Shown in pieces: positions 16,331 through 24,811 of a DNA stretch of 64,000 nt. Within the stretch, counting starts at the first letter, position 1. The number at the start of each line of letters is the position of its first letter. Under the pieces are notes generated by a model. The model ran no database searches. It was not told where the DNA came from and saw nothing but the letters and a program-made list of their open reading frames with translations. Source of the DNA: Paraflavitalea soli (lineage in GTDB: Bacteria > Bacteroidota > Bacteroidia > Chitinophagales > Chitinophagaceae); NCBI RefSeq assembly GCF_003555545.1, contig NZ_CP032157.1, positions 7,320,546-7,384,545 of the forward strand. The letters run 5' to 3'. Made by a program: the position numbers and the translations under genes.

Positions 16331-16999
16331 ATGTATGATATGGGTTTTTCAGCAAAGAGACATTTCTGGGTATGGTTTCAACGCAATAGTGATATTTTCC
16401 AGCATGTAGATAAATTGGATAAAAAGGTGTTTCGGTATTGGCTGAATGAACTTCATATACATCTTAGAGTATGCAGGAGAAATATTTATCCTACGATTTT
16501 TATCCCGGCAGATGGATCAACTCCTCAGTTCATTATCACCGCTGGTGGTAATGTGAAATACTTTAAGGCTGTGGAAGCATTGGTGGCCAAAGCGCCTGCT
16601 ATACCTGGATGGATAATACATGGATTTCACCCACCCCGGCCAATAGATTTCTTTATTGAACAAGAGCATGGGGATACAGGGATTGACCCGCATAACTTAT
16701 GGTTTATTCCCTGCCTGGAAGATAATTTGGGGCGGCCAGGTATTACCATATATGCAGAGCGCTATTTGCCTGTGGACAGGTCATTTGAAGCAGCTGCGGA
16801 GGCTGTGCTTACTAATTTGCTTGGGGAGCGGTCGGCGGGTCTAGACCTGGGCTGGGTAGAAGTAAAAAGACTGGTAGAGCTTTCCGATGATGGCCGCTCG
16901 GAACTAATGAGGCTACAGGATTTACCGGTTTATCTGGAAGCTTCCAGTGGTGCTTACTTTGTGATTAATGGGGAGGGGAGGATGGAGGGGAGGAAATAG
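16331..16999 (+). CDS. Hypothetical protein, second of a tandem paralog pair
   Basis: 222 residues; an alternative ATG three codons in (16340) would give MGFSAKRHFWVWF, closer to the first paralog's start. Shared blocks are FWVWFQRNSDIF, YWLNELHIHLRVCRRNI, PGWIIHGFHPP and TGIDPHNLWFIP. The copies are similar throughout but clearly diverged, and the tails differ. They are 58 bp apart and presumably one transcript. Function unknown. Confidence 0.75.
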   Translation: MYDMGFSAKRHFWVWFQRNSDIFQHVDKLDKKVFRYWLNELHIHLRVCRRNIYPTIFIPADGSTPQFIITAGGNVKYFKAVEALVAKAPAIPGWIIHGFHPPRPIDFFIEQEHGDTGIDPHNLWFIPCLEDNLGRPGITIYAERYLPVDRSFEAAAEAVLTNLLGERSAGLDLGWVEVKRLVELSDDGRSELMRLQDLPVYLEASSGAYFVINGEGRMEGRK

Positions 17000-17221
17000 G
17001 GTAGAACAGATTCGAGATGTGGTTTGTAATAATTCTAGTTTTTTATTAAGTTCTAACATAGCCTTTGGCTAAAAATGGCCCTTTAGCTCCTGCAATTGTT
17101 AAATTAGTATAGTTATTATTTAAGTGAGGATCAGGACTTGGTGTCCTTTCTCGTATGAATAAATTCAATGTATAATTTAGCAGGTATTATTTGCATAAAG
17201 GCTTTAGTCAAGCAGAATTTA

Positions 17222-17839
17222 CTAGGTTGAGTATTTTTTAATGAATAAGTTAACACCACTTAGCATATGACTAATTTTGTCATGATCGGATACTAGATCC
17301 CAATAGCCATGTGCTGCATTATTTCTTAAGCCAGCCCAAGCAGTTATTTCTTTGTGGTCTTGCTTGTCTATTAGCCCTTCTTTTTTAAGAATTGTCGCGT
17401 ATCCATCGATAGAAGGTTTTGTTTCTTCTGTAAGAAGGTTTTGGTCAACAGCCCAGTTCCTCAAGAATTCTTCGAGGGAAGCACCAATCAAAATTGCTGA
17501 TGTTGATGGATGAAATTCTTTTTTATCTAAAAGGTCTTCAGCTTGAGCTAAATAATCATTAACTACATTAATTTGAATTTTTCTTTCGTAAGAAGCGTTT
17601 GAAATCAGATCGTTCTTAACAGATTTGAGAAAGGAATCTATTACTCCTTTGAGTTGTTCTGGAGCAAAAATGGCTGTTATATTTATTTTAGTAGCAGCCT
17701 CATAAAATGAATTGTTTTTACCAGACACAACAGCAATGAAATTTTTAATTTCTGCCTGCTTTGCTAAAAAAGTATGAACATTGGGAGTTGTGTTAATCGA
17801 TTCCCCAATTTCTATAATTCTATCTTTGTCCATATTCAT
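17222..17839 (-). CDS. HEPN-like domain protein
   Basis: 205 residues, cytosolic. A helical C-terminal half contains LIGASLEEFLRNWAV followed by LRNNAAHGYW, in which R172 and H177 form the R-x4-H motif of HEPN domains. Active HEPN proteins are RNases common in toxin-antitoxin and anti-phage systems, but many HEPN proteins only bind partners. The N-terminal 90 residues are unassigned. No small antitoxin gene is adjacent. Its nearest neighbour, on the same strand 202 bp upstream, is a double-nuclease protein, which supports a defence role (inference). Confidence 0.7.
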   Translation of the reverse strand: MNMDKDRIIEIGESINTTPNVHTFLAKQAEIKNFIAVVSGKNNSFYEAATKINITAIFAPEQLKGVIDSFLKSVKNDLISNASYERKIQINVVNDYLAQAEDLLDKKEFHPSTSAILIGASLEEFLRNWAVDQNLLTEETKPSIDGYATILKKEGLIDKQDHKEITAWAGLRNNAAHGYWDLVSDHDKISHMLSGVNLFIKKYST

Positions 17840-18041
17840 TCAATTTTGGCCAACAGCGAGAAGTTGACATTGGTTGATAAATGGAATATCGAGTAAGATT
17901 CCGGTAGTGGGATCTGTTCTAAAGATAAACATTTAGTGCAAAAGCGCATATCCAAAATGTACAAAAAAAGCGTTGAGAATAGGCCTGGTATTAAGTCTAC
18001 ATATTTATAGTATCAATTCCCATAGATAGCGTTCCGAGTTG

Positions 18042-19028
18042 TCATAACTCTATTCGGAAGTCTGCAATCTTTCGCCTAATAACTTCTTCCGGGTTTTTTA
18101 ATTTGAGCATTTCCAAGAGATCATTGTCATTAATTACGACAATAAGCTTTTTATTGCCAATCCATTGTTCTCTTATTGCAGATTTCGATGACTTACTTAA
18201 CCCTTTTCTGCAAGCTATAATTCCAAACATGCCGCACCCATGTGGTTTAAGGTAATGTGCAATTTCTAAAATTGGCTTCTTTTCAATTGGTTCAGAATAA
18301 TTTTTTGCATCTACTACTATATAATGACCTTCGTAGGTGTCTTTAATTGTTTTCCAAAAGCCTATTGTTGCGGAGTTTTCGAAAATCATATCTCTTCTAT
18401 TGTCTGCTTCTCTGTCGCGATGCTCATATCTTGGAGACTCCAGTGGCGGTATAAAAAGCAATTCAAATATATCAGAAATAAGCTTTTGGTATTTTGACCA
18501 TTCTTCTCTCCCAGGTTTTATTGACAATAGCTGATCTGCAAAAAGAGTAGTTTGAGATTCCTCATTTTCAGTAGGGTTAAAAATTAACTCTCCACCAAAG
18601 TATTTTTTATAGATTTTAGGTGTAGTTAGTTGAGCAATTTCTTCTAGCCCTAAAACTGTTATCCCTTTTTCTTTTGCTAATTGTTTCGCATGTAACGAAA
18701 GGTGTCCCATTGTTATAAGTGCAACCCTAATATTTGGCTCCTGAAAAGTAGAAAACCAAGCTAATAATTGGTAAACAACATCTAAACCTACCAGTTTTGA
18801 CTTTTTAACTTCAAAAAACCATTTTGTTGGGAATTGGGATAGAGCAATTGTATCCTTTTCGTGAGCGATTATATCGATGTGAATGTTATTGATAATGGTG
18901 GAGCGTTCAACCTTGCTAAACTTTCCTGATTCTATTAGAACATCTGCTACAAACTGCTCAAATTCAACATAGGATAATGTTTCAAGTAATCCATTTAAAT
19001 GACGTGTGGAGGCTAATGTTTGGATCAT
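18042..19028 (-). CDS. Restriction-endonuclease-like protein with two PD-(D/E)xK-type domains
   Basis: 328 residues. The N-terminal part (about 10-135) is Mrr-like: IDIIA with Asp52, then WFFEVKKSK with Glu73 and Lys75, the D...ExK catalytic pattern, followed by a helix-strand GLDVVYQLLAWF. The C-terminal part (about 175-300) repeats the theme: RRDMIFEN with Asp213, then YIVVDAKNY with Asp240 and Lys242, a D...DxK pattern. Two nuclease folds in one chain are unusual for the Mrr family. No methyltransferase or specificity gene is adjacent, so it may recognise modified or foreign DNA directly (inference). It lies upstream of the HEPN gene on the same strand. Confidence 0.75.
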   Translation of the reverse strand: MIQTLASTRHLNGLLETLSYVEFEQFVADVLIESGKFSKVERSTIINNIHIDIIAHEKDTIALSQFPTKWFFEVKKSKLVGLDVVYQLLAWFSTFQEPNIRVALITMGHLSLHAKQLAKEKGITVLGLEEIAQLTTPKIYKKYFGGELIFNPTENEESQTTLFADQLLSIKPGREEWSKYQKLISDIFELLFIPPLESPRYEHRDREADNRRDMIFENSATIGFWKTIKDTYEGHYIVVDAKNYSEPIEKKPILEIAHYLKPHGCGMFGIIACRKGLSKSSKSAIREQWIGNKKLIVVINDNDLLEMLKLKNPEEVIRRKIADFRIEL

Positions 19029-19139
19029 TGGCTTTGTAATTTGTACTAACTTTCAAATATACGCAACTCGTTCAATTTTATTTATGGGACAACTAGGACT
19101 TGTTTTACTCTCGGCAGTCATATCAATAGGGCCGAAGCC

Positions 19140-19319
19140 CTACTGATACAACCTGAAACGTGCCGGCGGGAGCGCCTCCCTGCTGCGGGCAACCATGAGG
19201 ATGTAGTCTGCATACTGCTTTTCAAAAGCAGCCCGCTGCGCCCTGCCAACGATAAATACAGTACACTGCTCAATGCCTACCATACAGCAAGTAGAAGAAG
19301 CAACCAGATAATATTTCAT
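19140..19319 (-). CDS. Small hypothetical protein
   Basis: 59 residues from the ATG at 19319; an ATG at 19328 would add three. It begins MKYYLVASSTCCMVGIEQCT and is cysteine- and alanine-rich with a basic end. No family recognised. It might be a small regulatory or structural protein, or spurious. Confidence 0.4.
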   Translation of the reverse strand: MKYYLVASSTCCMVGIEQCTVFIVGRAQRAAFEKQYADYILMVARSREALPPARFRLYQ

Positions 19320-19328
19320 ACTAAACAT

Positions 19329-19776
19329 TTAAAAATGAAAAAATAACAGCAAAAGCTGCACGCAGCGATCAATGCGGCATGAGCGCAAGGCCAAGAGGAA
19401 CGCGGAATAAATGCGCGGATTACACTTGTTGATTGACCGGTGAAGCTGGCGCGGGACTAAAGGCTGAGGATCAGCAATGCAGCTTTATGCCGACCCTTTT
19501 GGCGGCCTTTATACTTTGGGAGAGATAGCTGTCTGGTAGGTGTAACCTGGTAATGAAGGTATATTTAACCGGGAGAGGTGGGCCCGGCATGCCGCATTAT
19601 TTTTGTGTGGCAGTTTTTTGATGTTTTAGGTATGAAATGGATGGCTGCTGTCTATTGTGGTAGGATGAGACAGTGTAGTGGGAGTTGGCGAAGTGAGGGC
19701 AGATGGAAGTGACATAGGAGAAGAGTTAGTTTGCCAAGCGGGTAAAGCAAGATTGGTTTTTCGATCTTTCAGGCTT
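19329..19776. other. 448-bp stretch with no recognised gene
   Basis: Neither strand shows a convincing frame, tRNA-like cloverleaf or long hairpin. The stretch is GC-richer on the left and G-rich on the right. I see nothing in it that I can name. Confidence 0.5.
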
Positions 19777-20043
19777 CTAATTGAAGCCCTCAGCAAAAAA
19801 CTCCTTTAGTGAGACTTGAAGGCCGGCTAGTATTTTTAGGAAGGAAACAATCTCAAAGTTTGCCTGGCCACGTTCATACCGGCCATATTGACTACGCTCC
19901 ATACCAATATGATAGGCAAAAATGTCGTAGGCCCCGAAACCTGCTTTTTTACGCAGCTCTCTTAGACGATTACCAATTTTTAGCATATCCTCTTGGAAAT
20001 CTTCTAATGAACTTTGGGTTTTCTTGGTAACTTTTTTCGCCAT
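19777..20043 (-). CDS. XRE-family helix-turn-helix regulator
   Basis: 88 residues. A single XRE domain spans about residues 22-83: LRELRKKAGFGAYDIFAYHI, then GMERSQYGRYERGQANFEIVSFLKILAGL, the standard five-helix pattern with the recognition helix around SQYGRYERG. The basic N-terminal tail (MAKKVTKKTQ) is free. It is divergent from the 96-residue gene at 20170. The intergenic region carries an inverted pair of GCTTTATAA sites, likely its operators, so it may repress itself and the divergent gene (inference). Confidence 0.85.
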   Translation of the reverse strand: MAKKVTKKTQSSLEDFQEDMLKIGNRLRELRKKAGFGAYDIFAYHIGMERSQYGRYERGQANFEIVSFLKILAGLQVSLKEFFAEGFN

Positions 20044-20067
20044 CTGAAACCAAAGTAAATGAAGAGG

Positions 20068-20109
20068 GCTTTATAAAACCACGTCTTGTATTACCCAGTC
20101 TTATAAAGC
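20068..20109. promoter_or_regulatory. Inverted pair of GCTTTATAA sites, candidate XRE operator
   Basis: GCTTTATAA at 20068-20076 and its complement TTATAAAGC at 20101-20109 face each other with centres 33 bp apart, about three helical turns. Each site has a near-palindromic TTTATAAA core. They lie between the divergent XRE gene and the 96-residue gene. Confidence 0.5.
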
Positions 20110-20130
20110 TCTTTTTGTTGTTTTTTATAC

Positions 20131-20138
20131 TACTTTTG
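20131..20138 (+). promoter_or_regulatory. Candidate -7 box for the 96-residue gene
   Basis: TACTTTTG is an exact TAnnTTTG match 32 bp before the ATG at 20170. A TTTG at 20115-20118 is too close for a normal -33 element, so only the -7 box is supported. It lies just downstream of the GCTTTATAA pair. Confidence 0.4.
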
Positions 20139-20169
20139 CAGCATAGGTTAAATCCCATTAATCAGGCCT

Positions 20170-20460
20170 ATGCCTATCCACAAAAAGAAAAGTAGTAAAC
20201 CTGCTGCTAAAGCGGCAAAACCCGACCATTCACAACTGGCATTCCGGCAATCGCTGGAAGACTTCTTCACCAACTACCACCTGAAAGAAGTAGATGAACA
20301 CTTGTGGGATTGGCTGGTGGCAGGCATTACCCGGGAGAACTGTCTTTACTCCGACGCGAAGGAACGTGCCAACCTGATCTTTTTTTATGAACAAATGAAC
20401 GATTTATTTGGCGAGTTGTGGCAACTGCATAGTGACCCACCACAACAGCCAGCTCAATAG
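20170..20460 (+). CDS. Small hypothetical protein
   Basis: 96 residues. A lysine/alanine-rich flexible head (HKKKSSKPAAKAAKP) precedes a helical acidic domain (FRQSLEDFFTNYHLKEVDEH, then LWDWLVAGITRENC). The tail is proline/glutamine-rich. No known family. It is divergent from the XRE regulator and preceded by a clear -7 box. A weak CCCCA/TGGGG hairpin follows the stop. Confidence 0.65.
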   Translation: MPIHKKKSSKPAAKAAKPDHSQLAFRQSLEDFFTNYHLKEVDEHLWDWLVAGITRENCLYSDAKERANLIFFYEQMNDLFGELWQLHSDPPQQPAQ

Positions 20461-20641
20461 GACCATGATCCGTACCCCATTGCTATTGGGGAGGCATACT
20501 ATGATGAGTAGCAGAAAGACTTTCCACGGGGCAAGTTTTAGTTAAGACGGAGGGGCTAACAACGGTCAACCGGTGGGAGTACTTACTGTGACGCAAAACC
20601 CGAGCCCGTGGGAGTCTTTCTATATAGAATATGTAATAGGC

Positions 20642-23287
20642 TTACGAGGGGTTCAAAAAATTAAATTGAAACTTTACCGGCTGTTGTTGAGGTCTAAAAG
20701 CATTTTGAAATTCGATGTATTCATTTACAAGTGGGTCATTAGCATGACTTTCCAAGATTTTTGTAAAGGCTTCATCCGAGCCAAATATCATTCTATGCCA
20801 TCCTGATTCAACATAGTCTGAGTTTGGTCTCTGCCGGATTATGTTGAATTCTAATAACTCTTTTGGGTTTTTCTCAAGAACTTCCCTTAATCTTTCTGTC
20901 ATTTCAATCCCCTTTCCTTCTGGAATTATTTCGCCATTGGAGGTTGTTCGAGTTGCAAATAGCTTTATAGCTATGGAATAAAATATCAAAAGACTTTGCG
21001 AGGGCTCTTGGTTTGATTCGACGGAGGCTATGAAACTATCTTTAATCAAGTCCTTTAGTTCTTCATGGCTTAAGATAAAATAACCATCATCGTAATCCTT
21101 TATTAGGGCTTGTGCGAAAAAGTGTATAAAGCCCCACATTGCTTTATCGGCATATATTAAATAAAGGCTTTTGAAAAAATTCTTAAATTCTTCTTTGTTG
21201 TTTAAGTATAGGTTTTGAATTACAGGATTTTCGTCTGATTCTATGCCGAGTTTTTGAATAAAATTGACCTTGTCAAATGAGAGAAGATTTCTAGGGTCAT
21301 TGGGATTGGGTTGATAGGTTAAATAGACAATAGCTTTAATGATTTTTTCGAAAAAGTCTTTATCGCTGTCAGGAGTTAGATTCTCTAACTTGACAATGAG
21401 ATCTGTTGAAATTTGCCTCATTGTGCTCCATTCTTCAATCTTTTTCTCAATATTTTCAATGGGAAGCTTTAATGCTTCATTGAACTCTTGCTGGTCCAGG
21501 CGCCCAGCCATTGAGTAGTCAAAATATCTGTCAAAATATGCAGAATCAGAAATAGTCATATGATGGTTAAATAAAGACCTTTTATTCAAAGGATTAGAAG
21601 CGGAATTGACGATATTAAAGATTGACCGGATTAATTTTTCAACCTCTTGTGTGTCTTTTTGGTTTAAAGCCAATTCTTTATAGTTTTTTTCTAGGTATAC
21701 ATTGAGCTCGATATCTTTTTTGCCATTACTGTTATCTTCAATAAGTCTTAAGTACAATTCTCCTGCCACGCCTTCCATAGCTCCGAAGTTATCTGCTGCG
21801 ATCAGGAAATTTCTTCGGTTGTAATATAAGAGCCGGTAAACTTCAGGATATTTCACACGCAACAGGCAAATTGAGATAAAGTCTGGTAGATATATATTGT
21901 GTTTTATTCGATCGTAATTGAGTAGAAATACGTTCATAAACCTGTTTACATCACGGAAAGACTGAATGTAGTTGTTTATAGGAGGCAAAATCTCAAAGTT
22001 GGAGAGAAAAATGTTGCCACTTGTATTCTTTGAGGGATTTTCGATATACTGAAGTATAGGTTGACAATTAGATGGTATATGCCTTTGCAACTCTGAAAGT
22101 AGAGCTTTCTGGTAAATTAACTTATCCGGATTGGGTGGCAGGTAATATTCAAGCTGGAATATCTTTTCCAGGTAATTTTCGCTGTTATTAATCAACGCTT
22201 CATTAATGCAGGCAGTGACATATGATTTGTCAAAAGCAACAATAAAAAATGTATTGCTAAAATTGGCTGAGTTTCGAACGATCCTTAAAACTTCGATAAC
22301 TTCTTTCTTTTCCAGTCTATCGACATCGTCAATATATACGACCACTTTTTTCTTCAACCTATTTATGTGATCATTTATGAGATCAATTTGGTCCTGCATC
22401 CCTTTTTCTTCTACAGAGGAATCAAAAAGCTGCTTAAAAAATGAAAAAGTTTGATTGTCTACGGATTGTAATAACTCACGGCTATATGTGGTAATCTCCG
22501 TTTTAAGGGTTTCATCGTACTCCGAAAGCTTGTTGGCTAAATCTGAAAAGAAAATTGCAGTACTATTGCTTATGTTGGGAGTAATCCATGGATTAAATCG
22601 AATTTGGATAACGTCGGGATTGTTTTTCAATTCTTCCTCTAACGTCTTCAAAAAGGCAGTTTTGCCAGATCCCCATTGCCCAATAATGCCAATTGCAAAT
22701 GAATAACCTTTTGTATCCGTAGAAATAATTTTTTTAGCCAAGTCCTGGATATACCCGACCCGCCCTAAGCTATCATTAGATTCATTCAATACGAAAGGAG
22801 CATCTGCAAAAAAACCTTTACTTGGATCATACGAAATCAGGGTTTTTCTGCGATATTGAATGTAGTAAGTTATATAATACAAAAGCCATCCTGCTGGCAA
22901 GAAAAGAAAACCATCTGTCAGGTTGAAACTTGAAATGAGTTTTGACGGTATATAAAAAAATCTTGTGGGTGCAAGGAAGCGGAAAAAAACATAAATGAAT
23001 GTAAATGTCCAGGCGTAGGTTTCCAGAAGTACTGACATATTCACTAGTTTCCAGGCCTTTAGTATAAAGTAACGAATTAATAGTATTCCCGTGCAGATCA
23101 AGATTAATTCGATTATGACGGTAGATTGTGTTACTGATGAAAGTAAAGGCGTAACAAGTATAGTCTTTATAATTTCTGTAAACTTGTCTGTAAAGACAAG
23201 TAGGAATAAGATAAGAAAGAGAGGAGGTAGAAAAAACTTTCCTTTTTGCTTATAGCGGCTGGCTATGTGGCTACTAAAGTTATTCAT
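20642..23287 (-). CDS. KAP-family P-loop NTPase with N-terminal transmembrane segments
   Basis: 881 residues. Four transmembrane helices near 17-36, 57-80, 90-110 and 125-145 anchor the protein. The KAP NTPase domain follows: Walker A IIGQWGSGKT at about 201-210, a KAP-typical IRFNPW near 229-234, and Walker B VVVYIDDVDRL at about 315-325. The next segment (FIVAFDKSYV) fits sensor-1. The C-terminal 450 residues are helical and unassigned. The family includes Kidins220/ARMS and plasmid F PifA, which excludes T7 phage, so membrane-linked defence is plausible (inference). No effector gene is fused or adjacent. Confidence 0.88.
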   Translation of the reverse strand: MNNFSSHIASRYKQKGKFFLPPLFLILFLLVFTDKFTEIIKTILVTPLLSSVTQSTVIIELILICTGILLIRYFILKAWKLVNMSVLLETYAWTFTFIYVFFRFLAPTRFFYIPSKLISSFNLTDGFLFLPAGWLLYYITYYIQYRRKTLISYDPSKGFFADAPFVLNESNDSLGRVGYIQDLAKKIISTDTKGYSFAIGIIGQWGSGKTAFLKTLEEELKNNPDVIQIRFNPWITPNISNSTAIFFSDLANKLSEYDETLKTEITTYSRELLQSVDNQTFSFFKQLFDSSVEEKGMQDQIDLINDHINRLKKKVVVYIDDVDRLEKKEVIEVLRIVRNSANFSNTFFIVAFDKSYVTACINEALINNSENYLEKIFQLEYYLPPNPDKLIYQKALLSELQRHIPSNCQPILQYIENPSKNTSGNIFLSNFEILPPINNYIQSFRDVNRFMNVFLLNYDRIKHNIYLPDFISICLLRVKYPEVYRLLYYNRRNFLIAADNFGAMEGVAGELYLRLIEDNSNGKKDIELNVYLEKNYKELALNQKDTQEVEKLIRSIFNIVNSASNPLNKRSLFNHHMTISDSAYFDRYFDYSMAGRLDQQEFNEALKLPIENIEKKIEEWSTMRQISTDLIVKLENLTPDSDKDFFEKIIKAIVYLTYQPNPNDPRNLLSFDKVNFIQKLGIESDENPVIQNLYLNNKEEFKNFFKSLYLIYADKAMWGFIHFFAQALIKDYDDGYFILSHEELKDLIKDSFIASVESNQEPSQSLLIFYSIAIKLFATRTTSNGEIIPEGKGIEMTERLREVLEKNPKELLEFNIIRQRPNSDYVESGWHRMIFGSDEAFTKILESHANDPLVNEYIEFQNAFRPQQQPVKFQFNFLNPS

Positions 23288-23490
23288 GTCAACAATATAG
23301 ATAAAACATTGAATACTTAAAAGGTTAAGATTGTTATTGTATTCCTTCTTCGTATATTAAAGCCGGAATCTTGCTTGGCTTTAATATTATTGATATAAGA
23401 CAATTTACCTCTGTGGGTCTATTAAGGTTGTTGCGCATTGGTAAATGGAGTGAGAGCATACCATTTGTGACCAGCTTATCGCCCCACCAC

Positions 23491-24810
23491 TTATTTCTTT
23501 CCCGTCACCTTCCGCACCAACTGATCCCCCACCTTATTGCCCTGCACCATGCCCTGTTCAATGGCATCCATGAAATGAATACCGCCATAAAAACGGCTGA
23601 TGGCCGCTTCTTCAGCCGCTTGCCGGAAGGAAGTGAAGCTACGGGCTGGCAACCCATAAGATACTTCCACACTGTCTTTGTAGGCAAACTGGTTGCCGAA
23701 ATAATGAGAGAGGATCGTGGCCGAAGCAGATGAGATCACAGAATGACCGCTCAGGTACTCCGGAAAAGGCGGCGTTTGCAACAAAGGCTGCCAGTGCGGA
23801 TCCACCAATTGCCGGATCGCAGTCTCCGGGCGTATACGGTTACTCCGGAATTTTTCGTCCCAGCAGGTGATAAATGCATCCATCAATCCCATCGACACCA
23901 TCGTATGTATTTGCATACTTTCTGCAAAACGCTTCTTCGTCTGCTGACAGGCAATGCCGGTAATGCCCAGCCAATGCGCCCCGGGTGATATCTTTTTCAA
24001 CCCCAGTATCAGGTGACCATCATCCTGCACCGCAAAAGGATTGCAATCCCAGAAAGCCGCAATCACCCGGTATTCCATCGGCATCTCTTTCGTGGTCGTA
24101 TAATTGCGCATCATGAGCCGGTAGAATTCGGAATTTTTATCCGTAGCAAAAGCTACCGGGCGCGCCGGTATGAACTGCGATGCTGAATCCAGCGTAAAAG
24201 ACCTCACCGTATTGAAATAAGGCTCTACAGCCGCCAAATAGGCTGGCGCCGTAGGATACCAGCAGCCTGGCTTATTGACCGGTGTATACCGGGGGTAGTT
24301 ACTGATGCGGTTGTACCGGTCACTCCTGGCATAAGCCAGTATCTTCTTGCTTACCCAGGATGCATAACCCAATGATTGTTCCACCACCTCCTCCGGAAAA
24401 CCGGTCTTCTTACAGGAGTCCATAAACCGCTGCTCATATTCACCGATCAGCTTGCCCGAAGGTTGCATCTTCTTCGCCGTTTCCATCATCGCCAGCAAAG
24501 CACTCAACTGCACATGATAACCCCGCAGCGAATCGGGTTTGTGTATGACCGGGTAATCATTCAATATGCCACGCATGCCTTTCATGGTGGAATCATTTTG
24601 CACCAGCACTTCATACCCCGACAGACACGCATAAGAAAAAAAGCGCGCCGCCAATGGTGGATTCGTAATATCGTGGATCATTACCTCTGTCATTTGCGTT
24701 ACCACACGACTAATATCTTCCGTAGCAAAAGAGGGCAATACTTTGGGCGACTGGCGGCAGCCGCTGAAGCCTGTTAATAAAGTGACTACTATTGTATAGA
24801 CAATACGCAT
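23491..24810 (-). CDS. Vanadium-dependent haloperoxidase-type PAP2 lipoprotein
   Basis: 439 residues from the ATG at 24810. The frame stays open upstream but there reads the shadow of the preceding gene. A lipoprotein signal ends in GFSGC. The C-terminal half has the PAP2/haloperoxidase signatures: PPFPEYLSGHSVISSASATI (phosphate/vanadate-binding GHS) and ISRFYGGIHFMDAIEQG (SRxxxGxHxxxD-like). It is the last gene of the SusC/SusD locus, 1 bp after the VCBS gene. Similar proteins are paired with VCBS/ASPIC lipoproteins in many Bacteroidota. Real activity could be halide oxidation or phosphate-ester hydrolysis; the sequence does not decide. Confidence 0.85.
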   Translation of the reverse strand: MRIVYTIVVTLLTGFSGCRQSPKVLPSFATEDISRVVTQMTEVMIHDITNPPLAARFFSYACLSGYEVLVQNDSTMKGMRGILNDYPVIHKPDSLRGYHVQLSALLAMMETAKKMQPSGKLIGEYEQRFMDSCKKTGFPEEVVEQSLGYASWVSKKILAYARSDRYNRISNYPRYTPVNKPGCWYPTAPAYLAAVEPYFNTVRSFTLDSASQFIPARPVAFATDKNSEFYRLMMRNYTTTKEMPMEYRVIAAFWDCNPFAVQDDGHLILGLKKISPGAHWLGITGIACQQTKKRFAESMQIHTMVSMGLMDAFITCWDEKFRSNRIRPETAIRQLVDPHWQPLLQTPPFPEYLSGHSVISSASATILSHYFGNQFAYKDSVEVSYGLPARSFTSFRQAAEEAAISRFYGGIHFMDAIEQGMVQGNKVGDQLVRKVTGKK

Positions 24811-24811
24811 A

